Shown one piece after another: positions 51,901 through 62,281 of a stretch of 64,000 nucleotides of DNA. The translations under genes were made by a program, and so were the position numbers. The notes below the pieces were generated by a model that searched no databases, was not told the origin of the DNA, and saw only the letters and a list, made by a program, of their open reading frames with translations. Every line of letters begins with the position of its first letter. Within the stretch, counting starts at the first letter, position 1. This DNA is from Neodiprion pinetum (lineage: Eukaryota; Arthropoda; Insecta; Hymenoptera; Diprionidae): contig NC_060236.1 in NCBI RefSeq assembly GCF_021155775.2, positions 24,814,238 to 24,878,237 on the forward strand. Direction: 5' to 3'.

Positions 51901-54704
51901 AAAACCTCGACAAAGGGAAAGAAAACCTGCTGGTGTGGAGCAACGGCCACAATCGACGTTATTTAAGAATAATAAGCAGGTATCGCGACGTTGTTGCTGC
52001 ACAATTTGCCGGACACAGACACGAGGACACGTTTCGTTTGGTGTACAACAGAAAAGGTACATCGGATCTTGTGTAATAAACACCGTAACGTGTAAATACG
52101 CGAAACCAGATTTCAGGTCAATTTCTAGATTCACATCACAACGGTGTAGAAATTATCAAGTTCCAGTCAGACTGAAAAAATTCGTGTGAATGAGAAAACT
52201 TCTGAGAGATTGAATTTTCTTGAAATTGAGAGAGAAATTTTTAGTTCCGGTTACCGCTCAGTCCTTAACTATTTTCATTTTATACCACGAACAGAAAACG
52301 TTTTTATACTAAAATTGCAACCAAATCTTCTGCAATTTTTATTTTCTCTCATTTCTGTTTCACTCGTAACACGAAGAACAAAAACGGATCACGTGGATGT
52401 AATAACATATTCTTTTTCTTATTTGCTGAATTTTTTTCTACGCAGGAAAAGCCGTTTCCGCAGTGCTTCTTGCTCCGGCGATGAGCCCGCGCTTCGGCAA
52501 CTATCCAGCGATTAGAATCTATATGTACGACAAGCACAGCGGCAAAGTAAGTATAATATTGATGGTACAGCGAATTGTTTTTTTTTACTAAATTACGCAA
52601 CTTCGAAGCGTCGAGATTTTGCAAAAGGCTCGATTAGTATTTTTCGTCCATTTTGTAGATCAATTCCAAGTTCAGATTAGGAATATGGTCGACAATTTTT
52701 CGAGAACCTGCATCGTTTTTTCTGCTTCATTGCAAAGTGTATCGCGATTTTTTCCAGAGAAACGAATTTCGACAAGAAATTGAACCAATCTTTCCTCTCG
52801 GAAGTAACCTGCGTTCGGAAATTCAAACACGAGACTCGTCCTGCCATAATTGGTCAGACATTATGCCTTCAACGTGTTTGATAAAAACAGCCCATTCGCA
52901 AAGTCAAAATATCTCTCATATCGTTATAATGCCTGCAAAGTGACTTAGGGGTGTAAGACCTTAATTTAGCGAATAACCAGAACTAATTGCTGAGAAAAAA
53001 ATTTCACAATTTATTACGATGAAATAATATTCTCAAACAATTGTTGTGCGTAGTCCACCAGATGTGAAAGCCTTTTTTGAAACAGTGAAACCTAGTACTG
53101 GAAATTGTGAAAAATTGTTCTGTTTTTCGAGATGGAAATAATGGTATTTATGATTGTGTGACGCCGTATTACCAGAATAAAAACAAAATAACAATTAAGT
53201 AAATCCAGCGGTTAAACAAGAAAGTTTACGGTACACCCTAAAAATTCAGTATCTCCTAATTTTCAACGAAAATTAAATTACGAATCGCGGTGGAAGGTTC
53301 AAGCAAAATTGAGAAAAATGTTCGAGTTTTTATTTCCTCGTATTGTCGAGTTCCTGCGGTTATACAGAGCCGCACAAGTTCAAAGTCTACCATAAATTGT
53401 GGGCTGAACATTCAAAAAGCTTTCTAACGAAGTTGGGTGACCAAAAACTGATACTTAACATCAACTTCATTGAGAGATGTAGTCGTACATTGAGTATTCA
53501 CCAAATTGCTATATCCAGCTATGAAACCTTTTTAATAGTACGAGAATAAAAAAGACAAGAATTATGAACTATTATGAAGACTTATAACATTTTGAGGCTA
53601 CGTTTCATTCGCTTCAAAATCATTAAAAATCTAGTAGATTCGTTAGATTTCAATTTGCAATTAATTTCATTGAGAAAACTATTTTTTATCAGGCAATTCG
53701 TTATTGCCGTTTGTCGATTATTAACACTACGTTATGTGTAATGTTGTAAAGTTAAATACTAAACGATTCCACCGTATTAAAAGAAATGAAAAAAAAATCA
53801 GTGAATTTGTAAAATATAGTCTTGCGAATAAAATGACCTGAGGTAAAGCATTTAGACGAAGCATTAATATCCAAGTTTTTATCTATTATTTCCAGTATTT
53901 TCTATTCTCTCATTTTTAAAAATATCTTCGTAGCTTACGAATATAACAATTTGATAAGTACTCAACTGATGAAAATTTCGTTCCAAAATTTGTAAAAAAA
54001 ATAAGTGTTGACTTTTGGCGAACTGCAACCACTCTGCGGAAAATTGTGTGAAGAGAATTTCGCATAATGTCCAAATCTCTGAACTAATTGCGATATATCG
54101 ATCAACTTAACCCGTCGTATCTCCAGCTGATCGACTACGTGCAGTACTACTTCAACTTGACGAAGGCAAACCTGGACGCGGACATGACGAGACCTGAAAA
54201 ATACTGGGAAGTGAGCTACTCGTTTCGTGACTTTTACCGACTTCCAGACGCGACTCCGTCCAGCTTTGAAAAGCTCGTTAAAAATTTTCAAACCAGCAAC
54301 GTCGTTTTTGACCGGTGAGCTGAAAACTCCTTTCGTCAATTTTTCACGCATGAATATTTCGCCAGCTATATTTTTAAACTTGTATCATTAAAATGTCTGT
54401 TATTAGGTATCACAGCAACGCCGAAGGCCGTGTGAATCACGAACCAGCCTGTGATTATCGCTGCAAATTGATTTCGTTGTGCGTCATAACGAGCCTCGAC
54501 TTCGGGAGTTTCTCCGAGTGTGTTTCCGGGAAATTTGCGGCCGACCAAATTCGCACTCGACATTCGGTCCGACCCCTTCCGAAACCTCTGCGAGATCGCC
54601 TCTTCGGTCGTTTCAACCCCGTCTCCTCATCCCCAACCCCGCCATCTGTTAATTTTATGGTAATAATAATCACAGTTTTCGTCGCGGTGTCTCTGCGGTG
54701 CTAA
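48844..54704 (+). CDS. Acid sphingomyelinase-like phosphodiesterase, probable pseudoenzyme (9 exons)
   Basis: Nine exons (48844-48988, 49099-49167, 49405-49543, 50444-50654, 50930-51100, 51846-52056, 52446-52546, 54127-54314, 54407-54704) have GT-AG borders and compatible phases and give 510 residues. Residues 1 to about 26 form a signal peptide (MFGRKK, then a Leu/Phe-rich core). The family pattern follows in order: GYFWHVTD (49-56), a Cys pair (C78, C87), PDFCIFTG (111-118), VYPSYGWYDYYP (151-162), VIVMNTNFY (205-213), VPPG (252-255), AAQFAGHRHED (296-306), LLAPAMSP (323-330), YVQYYFNLT (353-361), a C-terminal Cys cluster and a hydrophobic tail (about 493-507) after a Ser/Pro linker. ASM-like enzymes are secreted or lysosomal metallophosphoesterases that cleave phosphodiesters or nucleotides. 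Here the usual DxH is DMF, TGD is TGN, GNHD is GWYD and the GH before PPG is MS; only the first Asp and GHxH remain. I infer loss of catalysis with the fold kept. Sequons are at N42, N73, N101 and N359. The start is the first ATG opening a signal peptide. Length fits the family. Confidence 0.9.
49099..49167 (+). CDS. Exon 2: first metal-binding loop (DMF instead of DxH)
   Basis: The acceptor is TTTGCTTAG and the donor is GTGAGT. It encodes GYFWHVTDMFFDPYYS and on to PED. In active family members this segment reads like WHxTDxHxDP, with Asp and His binding metal. Asp56 is kept, but the metal-binding His position is Phe58. Confidence 0.88.
49405..49543 (+). CDS. Exon 3: Cys pair and TG(D) strand
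   Basis: The acceptor is ATAATTCAG and the donor is GTAGGT. The split codon with exon 2 gives Glu72, and the exon ends in a split Gly118. It carries C78 and C87, which match the disulfide pair around the FGD-x-CDSP segment of SMPDL3 proteins, plus PDFCIFTG. There are sequons at N73 (NFT) and N101 (NAT). A minus-strand open frame across this exon is only a shadow. Confidence 0.9.
50444..50654 (+). CDS. Exon 4: region of the GNHD motif, here GWYD
   Basis: The acceptor is GATGACAG after a pyrimidine-rich stretch, and the donor is a consensus GTAAGT. It encodes residues 119-188. The residue after TG is Asn119 where the family has a metal-bridging Asp. The strand VTVYPSYGWYDYYP aligns with the family's VFPALGNHDYWP, so the Asn-His pair is replaced by Trp157-Tyr158. 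Confidence 0.87.
50930..51100 (+). CDS. Exon 5: central beta strand (VIVMNTNFY)
   Basis: It encodes residues 189-245 (ETGYFSRVQ through RIAGQK). RVIVMNTNFY and PDPARQWKWL match the LNTNLY and QWEWLE segments of SMPDL3 proteins. Acceptors in the same frame are available at 50929/50930 and, 21 bases earlier, at 50908/50909, which would add 7 residues. The donor GTCAGC is weak, but the junction to exon 6 restores the family order (GQK then AFIVMSVPPG). Confidence 0.87.
51846..52056 (+). CDS. Exon 6: VPPG and GHxH motifs
   Basis: The acceptor is ACTCAAG and the donor is GTACAT. It encodes residues 246-315. The family motif GH(I/V)PPG is MSVPPG here, so the catalytic His is Ser251. The last metal motif GHTHxD is retained as GHRHED (H302, H304), directly after the well-matched VVAAQF strand. 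Confidence 0.93.
52227..52288 (-). mobile_element. Terminal fragment of the TA-CACTGAG element inside intron 6
   Basis: About 60 bases match the terminal part of the element seen at 9.0, 40.2 and 43.7 kb (GAGAGAAATTTTTAGTTCCG and onward through TCCTTAACTATTTTCA). It sits in the intron between exons 6 and 7 of the phosphodiesterase gene, and the match stops abruptly. Confidence 0.75.
52446..52546 (+). CDS. Exon 7: SAVLLAPAMSP strand and start of C-terminal region
   Basis: The acceptor is CTACGCAG and the donor GTAAGT. It encodes residues 316 (split Gly) to 349. SAVLLAPAMSP and NYPAIRIYMYD match the SLFVAPAVTP and NPGIRLFQYD block of the family. Confidence 0.93.
54127..54314 (+). CDS. Exon 8: ASM-family C-terminal helices
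   Basis: The acceptor is TATCTCCAG and the donor is GTGAGC. It encodes LIDYVQYYFNLTKANL and onward to residue 411, with the conserved N-glycosylation site N359. The preceding intron is the longest in the gene, about 1.6 kb. The frame is also open 39 bases upstream, but the family alignment places the exon start at the Leu after CCAG. Confidence 0.93.
54407..54704 (+). CDS. Exon 9: C-terminal Cys cluster and hydrophobic tail
   Basis: The acceptor is TGTTATTAG. The split Arg412 is restored and the stop is TAA at 54702. Cysteines in PACDYRCKLISLC and SECVSG match the family's final disulfide region. A Ser/Pro linker then leads to a hydrophobic run (VIIITVFVAV) ending in SLRC, which suggests a GPI-anchor signal or a single membrane span. 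I saw no AATAAA within the first 100 bases after the stop. Confidence 0.92.
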
Positions 54705-55240
54705 TTTATTCAGTTAAATTAGTTTTTAAGCATTTAAAAATTTGTGTAAAACCGCAATGAATCGTCGAAAATACACAACTCGCACAATTATGATTTCGCA
54801 TAATTTCTCAACTATGTTAGAATGGGACCGAAGATACCAGGGTTGCATTTCGAACGTTCCAATCATGAAACCTGCTTGTATCGAATTGCTAATACGTCTT
54901 AGCTTTTTGCATTCGAATTTGCACTAATTTATTTCACATCGATAGTAGGGACATTGTTACAATCTCCTTCACCATCATTGACGGAAAAAAACATTGCTAG
55001 AGATTTTTTACACCATTTTTTCTCTCGCCCTGACTTCTGATTCAGGCTGTGGGTTTCGTTATGAATTTTTAAAAACCGCTAAATCAGGCAATTCGTAGAA
55101 TAGTATATTCGAGAGCTTTCACTGCACAACGAGCTAGCTGCAGTAACGCGAGAAAAAACCGGGGAAAGATTATAATGAAAAAATTCGCATGATTTGAAGT
55201 AATCGCAGCGCTAAAAACCATTGGATATGTAATTTGGATG

Positions 55241-55411
55241 AATACAAATCACGTGCGCCGTCGCCGCCATCTTGGCTACAAAACGCAAGTGTCATCGCCG
55301 CCATCTTGAATAGAAAATCACACGAATCGTCGTCGCCATCTCGACTACAAATCGCTTGAATTGTCGCCGCCATCTTGAATACAAATCGCACGCGTCATCG
55401 CTGCCATCTTG
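55241..55411 (+). repeat. 34-35 bp tandem array with YY1/Pho-like sites
   Basis: Five units, each ending in GCCGCCATCTTG or a close variant, end at 55274, 55308, 55343, 55377 and 55411. The linkers resemble CTACAAATCGCACGTGTCATC. The core matches the known YY1/Pleiohomeotic site (GCCGCCATnTT). A minus-strand open frame across it is an artefact of the repeat. Confidence 0.85.
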
Positions 55412-56573
55412 AATTTCATCGTTTGTACCGGAACGATTCACCATAAATTTTGCGCAACGTACCTCCGCCTGAACATTTCCAATGTTGAAAGGAATGGAAC
55501 ACGTTGAGTCGATACGTGTGTAACGGGAACGTCCACGACACCAATTCTCCTTTTATTCCCCACATTCAACCCGCACCCTGTTTTCTTTTCTCTCCTCGCT
55601 ACCTTTCTCCCCTCTTCTCCCAATGTCGGCTTCGCGTACGATTCAGGTTAGTACCTACATACGTACGACTTCCTTGCCGTAGCTCGTTGCTCGGGTAACT
55701 TTGTTTCTCAGAGGGAAAAGGACTCTATCAGTCAATTCGATTCGTCCGGTCCGGTTGGCCGCCCTTCCCGTCATCCCCCGACACCATTTCCGTCGGGCAT
55801 GTAACTGTTCCGCGAAAAAGCATCGGGTGGAGTTTCCCTTTCGTTGAACCTCGGTGGATTCCAAGGACGAAAGGTTGTCGAGTCCGATTTATTCGATCAC
55901 GATTGATGCAATTTCAGATACACCATATACACATTCAGCTGCCTTACAACCACCGACCCTCCGTAAGTTGAATCCTGGAATTCGGAAGTTTCTCGGAAAA
56001 TCTCCTGCCATGCTGAACCATTTTCAAAGATGCCGAGAATTCAGATTCGTAGTAACGATGCAACGGATACATTCAAATTTTCGTAAGTTTTTAGCCTCTT
56101 TTTCCAACTCGTTTTGGTTAAAAAATCACCCGGAATCGTTGTAGGTTAATAAAAAAGATGCCGCATCACGAGAAACACAAGTTATTTTATCGAGTTCACT
56201 TCAAACCGATGGAGAAAGAAAAACGTTTCATGGGGTTTGTATTTTCCTCCGATGATTTTCAAAAGTTGTTTATTGACATCACAAACATTCTCCCGAGTCT
56301 CTCGATCGGTCTTTAATATAGACGGTGAAGCATACAGAGCGATGAATTTCCGTCTGTATATATCCCGTTCGCATTTTCAGTTTTCTTACGCACCCGCATC
56401 TCCTTTTCAAGAAAATTCCTTTCCCTCTAAGACAATTATGTCGTATGAAATAAAAAGATCTTCGGATGCCTCTGCGCGCCAAGAAGCGAGGCTCCTTTGT
56501 AGCACGTACACTAAAACGTCTCTATTTACTGTGCAGAGTGCCGAGCACCTTGCATGAACAGGGATTTCCTTAG
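55412..56573. other. GC-richer stretch, possible promoter or small exons
   Basis: CpG-rich at 55440-55880. Short splice-like units appear: acceptor TGCAATTTCAG (about 55918) with donor GTAAGT at about 55963, and donor GTAAGT at about 56083. These could be small exons upstream of the 56.6-kb candidate, but phases cannot be settled by eye. Confidence 0.3.
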
Positions 56574-56785
56574 GCGATCCGGGCGGTCGTCGTCTGCTAA
56601 TGGAGGAGCCGATGCAGGCTTCTCACCCGGACGATCTGCCCACGGATCTCGTTACGTACCGGCCGCCTCTTTCTCCGGAGGTTCGTCGCTTAATTCAATT
56701 CACTCAAACTCCGGATTTCCGCGCGACACATCCGCGCCTCCTCTCATATTATCGTCGTCTGTGGAACACGGAACGTGCCCGGTGA
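56574..56785 (+). CDS. Candidate terminal exon, unknown protein
   Basis: The acceptor is GGATTTCCTTAG, followed by an open frame GDPGGRRLLMEEPMQ through RLLSYYRRLWNTERAR to TGA. Amino-acid mix (Trp, Tyr, Arg, Pro, acidic residues) looks like real protein rather than AT-rich noise, and local GC is raised. A second overlapping frame is also open. No family is recognised and no upstream exon could be linked with certainty. Confidence 0.35.
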
Positions 56786-57751
56786 AAAAAATCATCAGAA
56801 ATTTCACGTCAATTTTTTTGTTTTCTCGATTCTTCAAAAATCTCTTCTCATGATTCCGAGAAAAGCTGTCTGTCTTATTTTTGAAAAAGTTTGAATTGTT
56901 CCGATGATGTTTTTGAGGGGTTTTCGCAAATTCTGTACAGAGTTTTTGAAAAGCGCTGAATTTCCATTGGAACTTTACTTTCAATTGAATATCTGAAAAA
57001 CTTAGCGCTTTCGTTCTTTTGATTATATCCGCCCAATTTGAGCTAGAAGTGTAAATTGGAACAATTTCTAGAGAAGATTTGTAGTTTTTGTAGAACTTTA
57101 TTTTGTATCATAAATCTGAAATGATTTTACGTTAAGTCGCAGTGTCTCGGCGTATTTTTTGAAAGAAATTTTAAATTTTTACACGTACGAGAGGAAAGAA
57201 TTTTTCCGAACTGCGGGTGAAAATATCGGGATATATCGGCAAAAGTATACTTCCAATAAAATTAGAATCCCGAAAGCTTTTCGAACATTTCAAAAAGATC
57301 CCAAGGTTTTCTTATAACCCTACTGAAATGAATTTTTGTTTCAACGAATGAGATATTTCTATCAAATTTTCTAATTCAATTATTCGAAATTCACTCGTCG
57401 ACGGTAAGAGTGAATTTTTCAATTTAAATATACACTCGATTATTTTGGTAATGAACTAACTTTCATCGTCAAGATGACTTTTACGACTTTTACAAGAATG
57501 TAGTAGAGCGATGGAAAATAATTCTTTACATCAATTCATTCGATTAATCAAGTTCTTTCTCCCGCTCAATATCCATAACAATTTCATTGTCGAGGCGTTT
57601 ACAACCTCCACACCTAATTACTGAGCAATTTTGGCGAAACGGAAACCAGCAGTACGTTAGCCACCACGCTGGGAGGCGCACTTTGGACTGACTAATTTCG
57701 GTTTTTAATTAAAAATTGATGGACCCCGACGGAGAGTATTAGCCAGATTAA
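56786..57751. other. Non-coding stretch
   Basis: AT-rich, with no supported feature. Confidence 0.5.
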
Positions 57752-57991
57752 AAGACGTTTGTAACGGAAAAGCGCATAGCAGGTCTCTGTGTGGTGTCAG
57801 TACAAGAATTAAAAGAGCAACAGAAGAAGGAAATTAAAATACACACTTGGTCTACCGATAAGAATCCAACATGGCGCTGGAAAGAACTAACAGCTGACCG
57901 TATCAATCGAATTGTGTGCGAATATCGAAGTGCAGAAAACTTCGTGCGGTTGGCAAGCGTCATTATCGATTCGTTGAATCGATGCGAATAA
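57752..57991 (+). CDS. Candidate terminal exon or small ORF, unknown protein
   Basis: The frame runs through VQELKEQQKKEIKIHTW, NPTWRWKELTADRIN and ASVIIDSLNRCE to TAA. It is charged and helix-like with Trp residues and no low-complexity bias. The stop overlaps a perfect AATAAA at 57987. A possible acceptor (GTGGTGTCAG) lies at 57800. No ATG opens it, so if real it is a 3' exon. Not recognised. Confidence 0.3.
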   Translation, partial: KTFVTEKRIAGLCVVSVQELKEQQKKEIKIHTWSTDKNPTWRWKELTADRINRIVCEYRSAENFVRLASVIIDSLNRCE

Positions 57992-59327
57992 AAAACGCAC
58001 AATAACAGGAAAGTTTGCTATAAATATGAAATATTTATACCGTTGTGAGTCGGTCTCAATATTATATCCTAGTTTCACGTTTTTATCGAATCAAACACAA
58101 CGACTAAATATTTCGAGCATAGTACCGGGTATTTACAGGTTTTGAGTACACCGAAAGTTCGTAATTCTTGGAACGTTTTGAGTTTACCGGACGTCGTTGC
58201 AATTCAGAAATATGAGCAAAACATTTGTTGGCGTCGCGTTAAACTAGATTGGAAGTTTTCGCGTCGTGCAAGGTAAAGTGTACTCGGTAAACTACGAGAT
58301 ACATATACGATGGTGAGTACTTACTGTAACCATAGTGTTCTGACTTAGCGCTAAGTATGAAATCTTGTACGGTTTTGCAGAAACAACCCGATGAACGTGT
58401 CGCACTGCATTAGGTAGTCACTGACGGGAGGTAAAAGCGCTGTCAGAATTCAGTAACTTGTTATTTTCTTTTCAATTGCAACAATTTACCTTATTCTTAC
58501 GGAAATTATTATCCATCAGATCCAGACGAGAAGTGTTTTCGAAACAGCTTTGAATACATATCATATAAAAAAAAAGATCGAGTTCCTTCAACAAGAAAAA
58601 ATACACGATGAATCGAAAAAGTAACAATTGTGTTGATAACTGACTTCGCTAAAATCTAATACTCTACTATAGTTGATGTAATTTGAAGCTTATCATAACG
58701 CTTACCTGTACAGTTAATCGAAGTTCATAATGGTTGCAAAGAAGTTTTAAACTCTCACGATCATCAAATCGTGAATCTTGCAAATTTTCTGAAATCTTTA
58801 GTGGCTGTAAAATACCGATATTATGGTGACGTAATTTTTTCTCTTTTCCTTGACTCACTTTATCATTTTTCAGTAGCTAATAAATTTCTTTTAATTGGCA
58901 AATAAATGGTACCAATTAACTTTTTTCATCACGTTTCATCGTTTTACTTTTCGTTCCCGGACACGGTTTGATAAAATTGAATTAGAAGTTCAAATAAATC
59001 ACGAATCTTGTGGACCAAGCATCTTTAATATCGGAAAAGAACTACGTCTTATTTATAGCGGTGAAAGTGTGTTTCAATATGTTTAAAAGAAGAGTCGATT
59101 TCAGTGAAATTTTTTGAGAATGCATCAAATCTCATTACTGCAAGTAGAATTTTTCAAGGTGAGTCACGATCCAAATGGTTACTTGAAATTTAGTAAAAGA
59201 AAGAATTACACAACATTCGTGTGAAAGATTTCGTTCGTGGAATAGACCGAGGTTCATTTACTTAATAAAAATTTTCAATTATTTTCGGATAGAATAGTAC
59301 GTAACAAAACCTCCTATCACTGCTTTG
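57992..59327. other. Non-coding stretch
   Basis: AT-rich, with no supported feature. Confidence 0.5.
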
Positions 59328-59461
59328 TACCCTCACAGAATAAAAGTCCAACTTGGGTGTAAATTCGCACTCCCAACTCACAGATAATGCTAAATTCGCA
59401 ATAAGTAAAAAATTTAAGATACTAATTTACACCCAAGTTTAGGGTTTTTTCAATCAGGGTA
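59328..59461. mobile_element. Small TA-flanked MITE
   Basis: The element is bounded by TACCCT on the left and AGGGTA on the right. The inner arm AACTTGGGTGTAAATT (59350-59365) is a perfect inverse of 59424-59439. At 134 bases, with TA at each end, it fits a mariner-type MITE. Confidence 0.75.
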
Positions 59462-59780
59462 GTCGTTTATTTTGAAAATTTTTTATTGCCTTACTAATTT
59501 TTGCCACGTTACTTTTTCGTTTATCCAGGCAATCTCATACGTAAAATACGCTATGCCAATATACGTATAATACCTTCATACATACATTATACGCTTAGAA
59601 TTTCCGTAGAAGTTAGTTCAAAAATTTTGTTCGCCACGGATTTATGGGTATGTGTGACGATCCTAGGACCGATTCGCTCCCGCGTAAAATCGTTGTGGAA
59701 TAAAATATATTATCACTCAAACTTGGACCCTCTGCAGGGGCAACGGAAAGCAGTATAATTTTTCAGTCCCATTCCAGTCT

Positions 59781-59811
59781 CCCCCCCCCCCCCCTCCTCC
59801 TCCTCCTCCTT
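59781..59811 (+). repeat. C-run and (CCT)n tract
   Basis: Fourteen consecutive C are followed by TCC/CCT trinucleotides. Polypurine/polypyrimidine asymmetry is marked. Confidence 0.9.
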
Positions 59812-62236
59812 TCCATCACCTCTCGACCTTCCCTTAAAGCAGCTGAAGTCAGCAAAATTCAATTAAACCCGCAGAGAAGAAAATATATACGTATATATAA
59901 CGTTGCCTTAGCCCGACAAACCCGTCACAGAAGAAACGACTTTTGGAGCTGTAAATTTATTCGGTCATAGGGACGTGAAAGGAGAGAAAGCCTGGAATAT
60001 AACTTTCTCCTCTCACTCTCCCCTTCCACATCACTGGTAGAATGTATCAAGGGACGAAAAATTTTGAAATCAAAAATCTCCTTTTCCACCTATCGTGTAT
60101 GGTTATTGACCAGAAAGTGATTTAGAACAGTTTTGAACCACAATCAATGCATGTATTTGTACGCAAGTTCGATGTAAGTTGGTAAATTTGACAAAAATTT
60201 GGTGTCTTTTGATATGACGTGCACAAACATGTTGTTCCTTCTCTCTTTTGTGTAACACAAGTTCCGACAAACTTTTGGACATTCGATGTAGTTACGTTTA
60301 CTGGAAGCTTCGTTCACTAGTGATAGTGCACTGATTTATTCAACACCCTATATTTAATTTTCCTGAAATTTGGAAGCTACAACTCTGACATTATTCTTCG
60401 TAAGAAGTCGACCATTCTGCCTATAAAACAGGAACTTTAAAACTTTAAAAGACTTTTTGAATCCCACGAAAGGTTTACGTGACTGCATTGGTAACTACAA
60501 CGTAGTTTTTATGCACATTCTTATCCGAAAATTTGAGTGTTTTAAAGTGTATTAAGATGACTTTGAATGACTTGAAATGAATTCACGCAACATCAAACAA
60601 TTTTACACAACTGTTACGTTAAGTGAAGCGAAATTAAAAAACTTTCCATCAAGTGTAAGCCTGAATTCAGAACTGTTCGATCTGTCGCTTTTTTGCGAAT
60701 TTTACAAAAATTCTTTTGAAAATTCTCCATGCTCAAAGCTGCAGTGTCTACTTCTTTGGCCTACTAAAAAAAAATAAAGAATCATGTTATCAGGTATACG
60801 AACATTCTTTTACGTGCCTGTTATTCATGGCGAAGACTTCGATACGCAGCTGCGTCCTAACAAGGACCTCAAGTTTCCCCGTAGAAGCACTTAGCACCGC
60901 AGGACTCAAACAAGGAAGGTGAAGCCGGAGCCGGGGAACGTCGATAACGTATATTATACGTATATGTATACACATAACATAATACCCCGTAGGAAGTAAA
61001 TGGTATGACCCCCGTGGTGAAAAAGTGCTTTCTGGGTTACGGACAGAGATTCTGTGTGCAGCGCACGAGTCTGAGGATTTACACCGCAGGATGATGTGAT
61101 ATGGGCAGACAGGAAATATGACGCGATGGCGAGTTGTAGAATGAAGTTGCAATAATGGATTGGGAATACAGCGCAGCCAACTGCGGACAGGGATCGAGTA
61201 TGAATTTTTCGATTTACGACGTACGTAAAACTTGACAGAGGTAGATGGAATATAATCTATGTTTTTTAAAGATGAAACACTTGGTCGTTACATTCACGGG
61301 ATTCAAAAATATTTTCATTTTAATTCTATGAAACATTTCAAACTGTTAGTCTCGGAGAAATTAGCAACTTTCGACACAATTGTGTAACGTATCAAATTAT
61401 ACATTTTCACGGATTTACAAAATGTCGACAATTATTTTTCGACCGAAACAAAAATATTTTAGCCCTGTCTAAGAGGAGGTCTGCTACCACAATTCCATAG
61501 ATTGTCTGTTACGATTGTGAAATTAGATCTACGCGGTGAAACGATTTTGTAAAGATTGAAAAATGATTATTTAGTTGTTGTGACTGAGATAATTTTCGTT
61601 TTATTGTAATTGATTATGAATAAAAATATGCCATTGTGAAGTGACAGGCTGATATAATGATTTAGTTTTAATTATTTTACTAGATAGTTGCCTGAACTCC
61701 ACCTTATAACTGATCAACTTACTTCTCTTAGGAGAAAGGATTTTCGACGCGTTACTGAGAGTATTATGATACTTGATTGCACGGACAATTAGTTAGTAAC
61801 TATTTTAGCAATTTACTTGAATCTAGCTGCGGGTGCTTCAACATTTTGATAATAGAGTGGAATAAGTATTATTTCACTGAATTTACCAGATCAGAATCTA
61901 GATTTCCTATTTATATGTATATTTTATACAATCAAATTTTTGTAGAATTTTGAAACTATTATGCGATTAACGTTGACAATGTCAACCAAAATATTGTATT
62001 TCCACGAGAAAATTATCCACAAGACGTGTCTAAAAATTGTTTTTCTTTAATCAGCATAAAATTTTTTCCGAGAGATGTCGATAAAAAATTATTACTTAGA
62101 ATTATACAATGTATATAATGTTGCTCTTGTCGCCATGACGACTAGAGACAAATTCTCCCCCCCCCCCAATAATATAAATACAACGATTTCAAAACAGAGC
62201 ATTATTGTAATTAACCGATCCGTAGCTAATTACACC

Positions 62237-62268
<32 letters not shown>
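62237..62268. repeat. (TA)n microsatellite
   Basis: Uninterrupted AT dinucleotides. A C-run of about ten bases lies at 62157-62167. Confidence 0.9.

Positions 62269-62281
<13 letters not shown>

Noticed and set aside
55170..55391. Minus frame with repeated KMAA-type peptide units
   Set aside because: It is the translation of the 34-bp tandem array.
55241..55411. Regular repeat spacing as a possible CRISPR array
   Set aside because: Units are contiguous 34-bp tandem copies with similar linkers, not unique spacers, in animal DNA.
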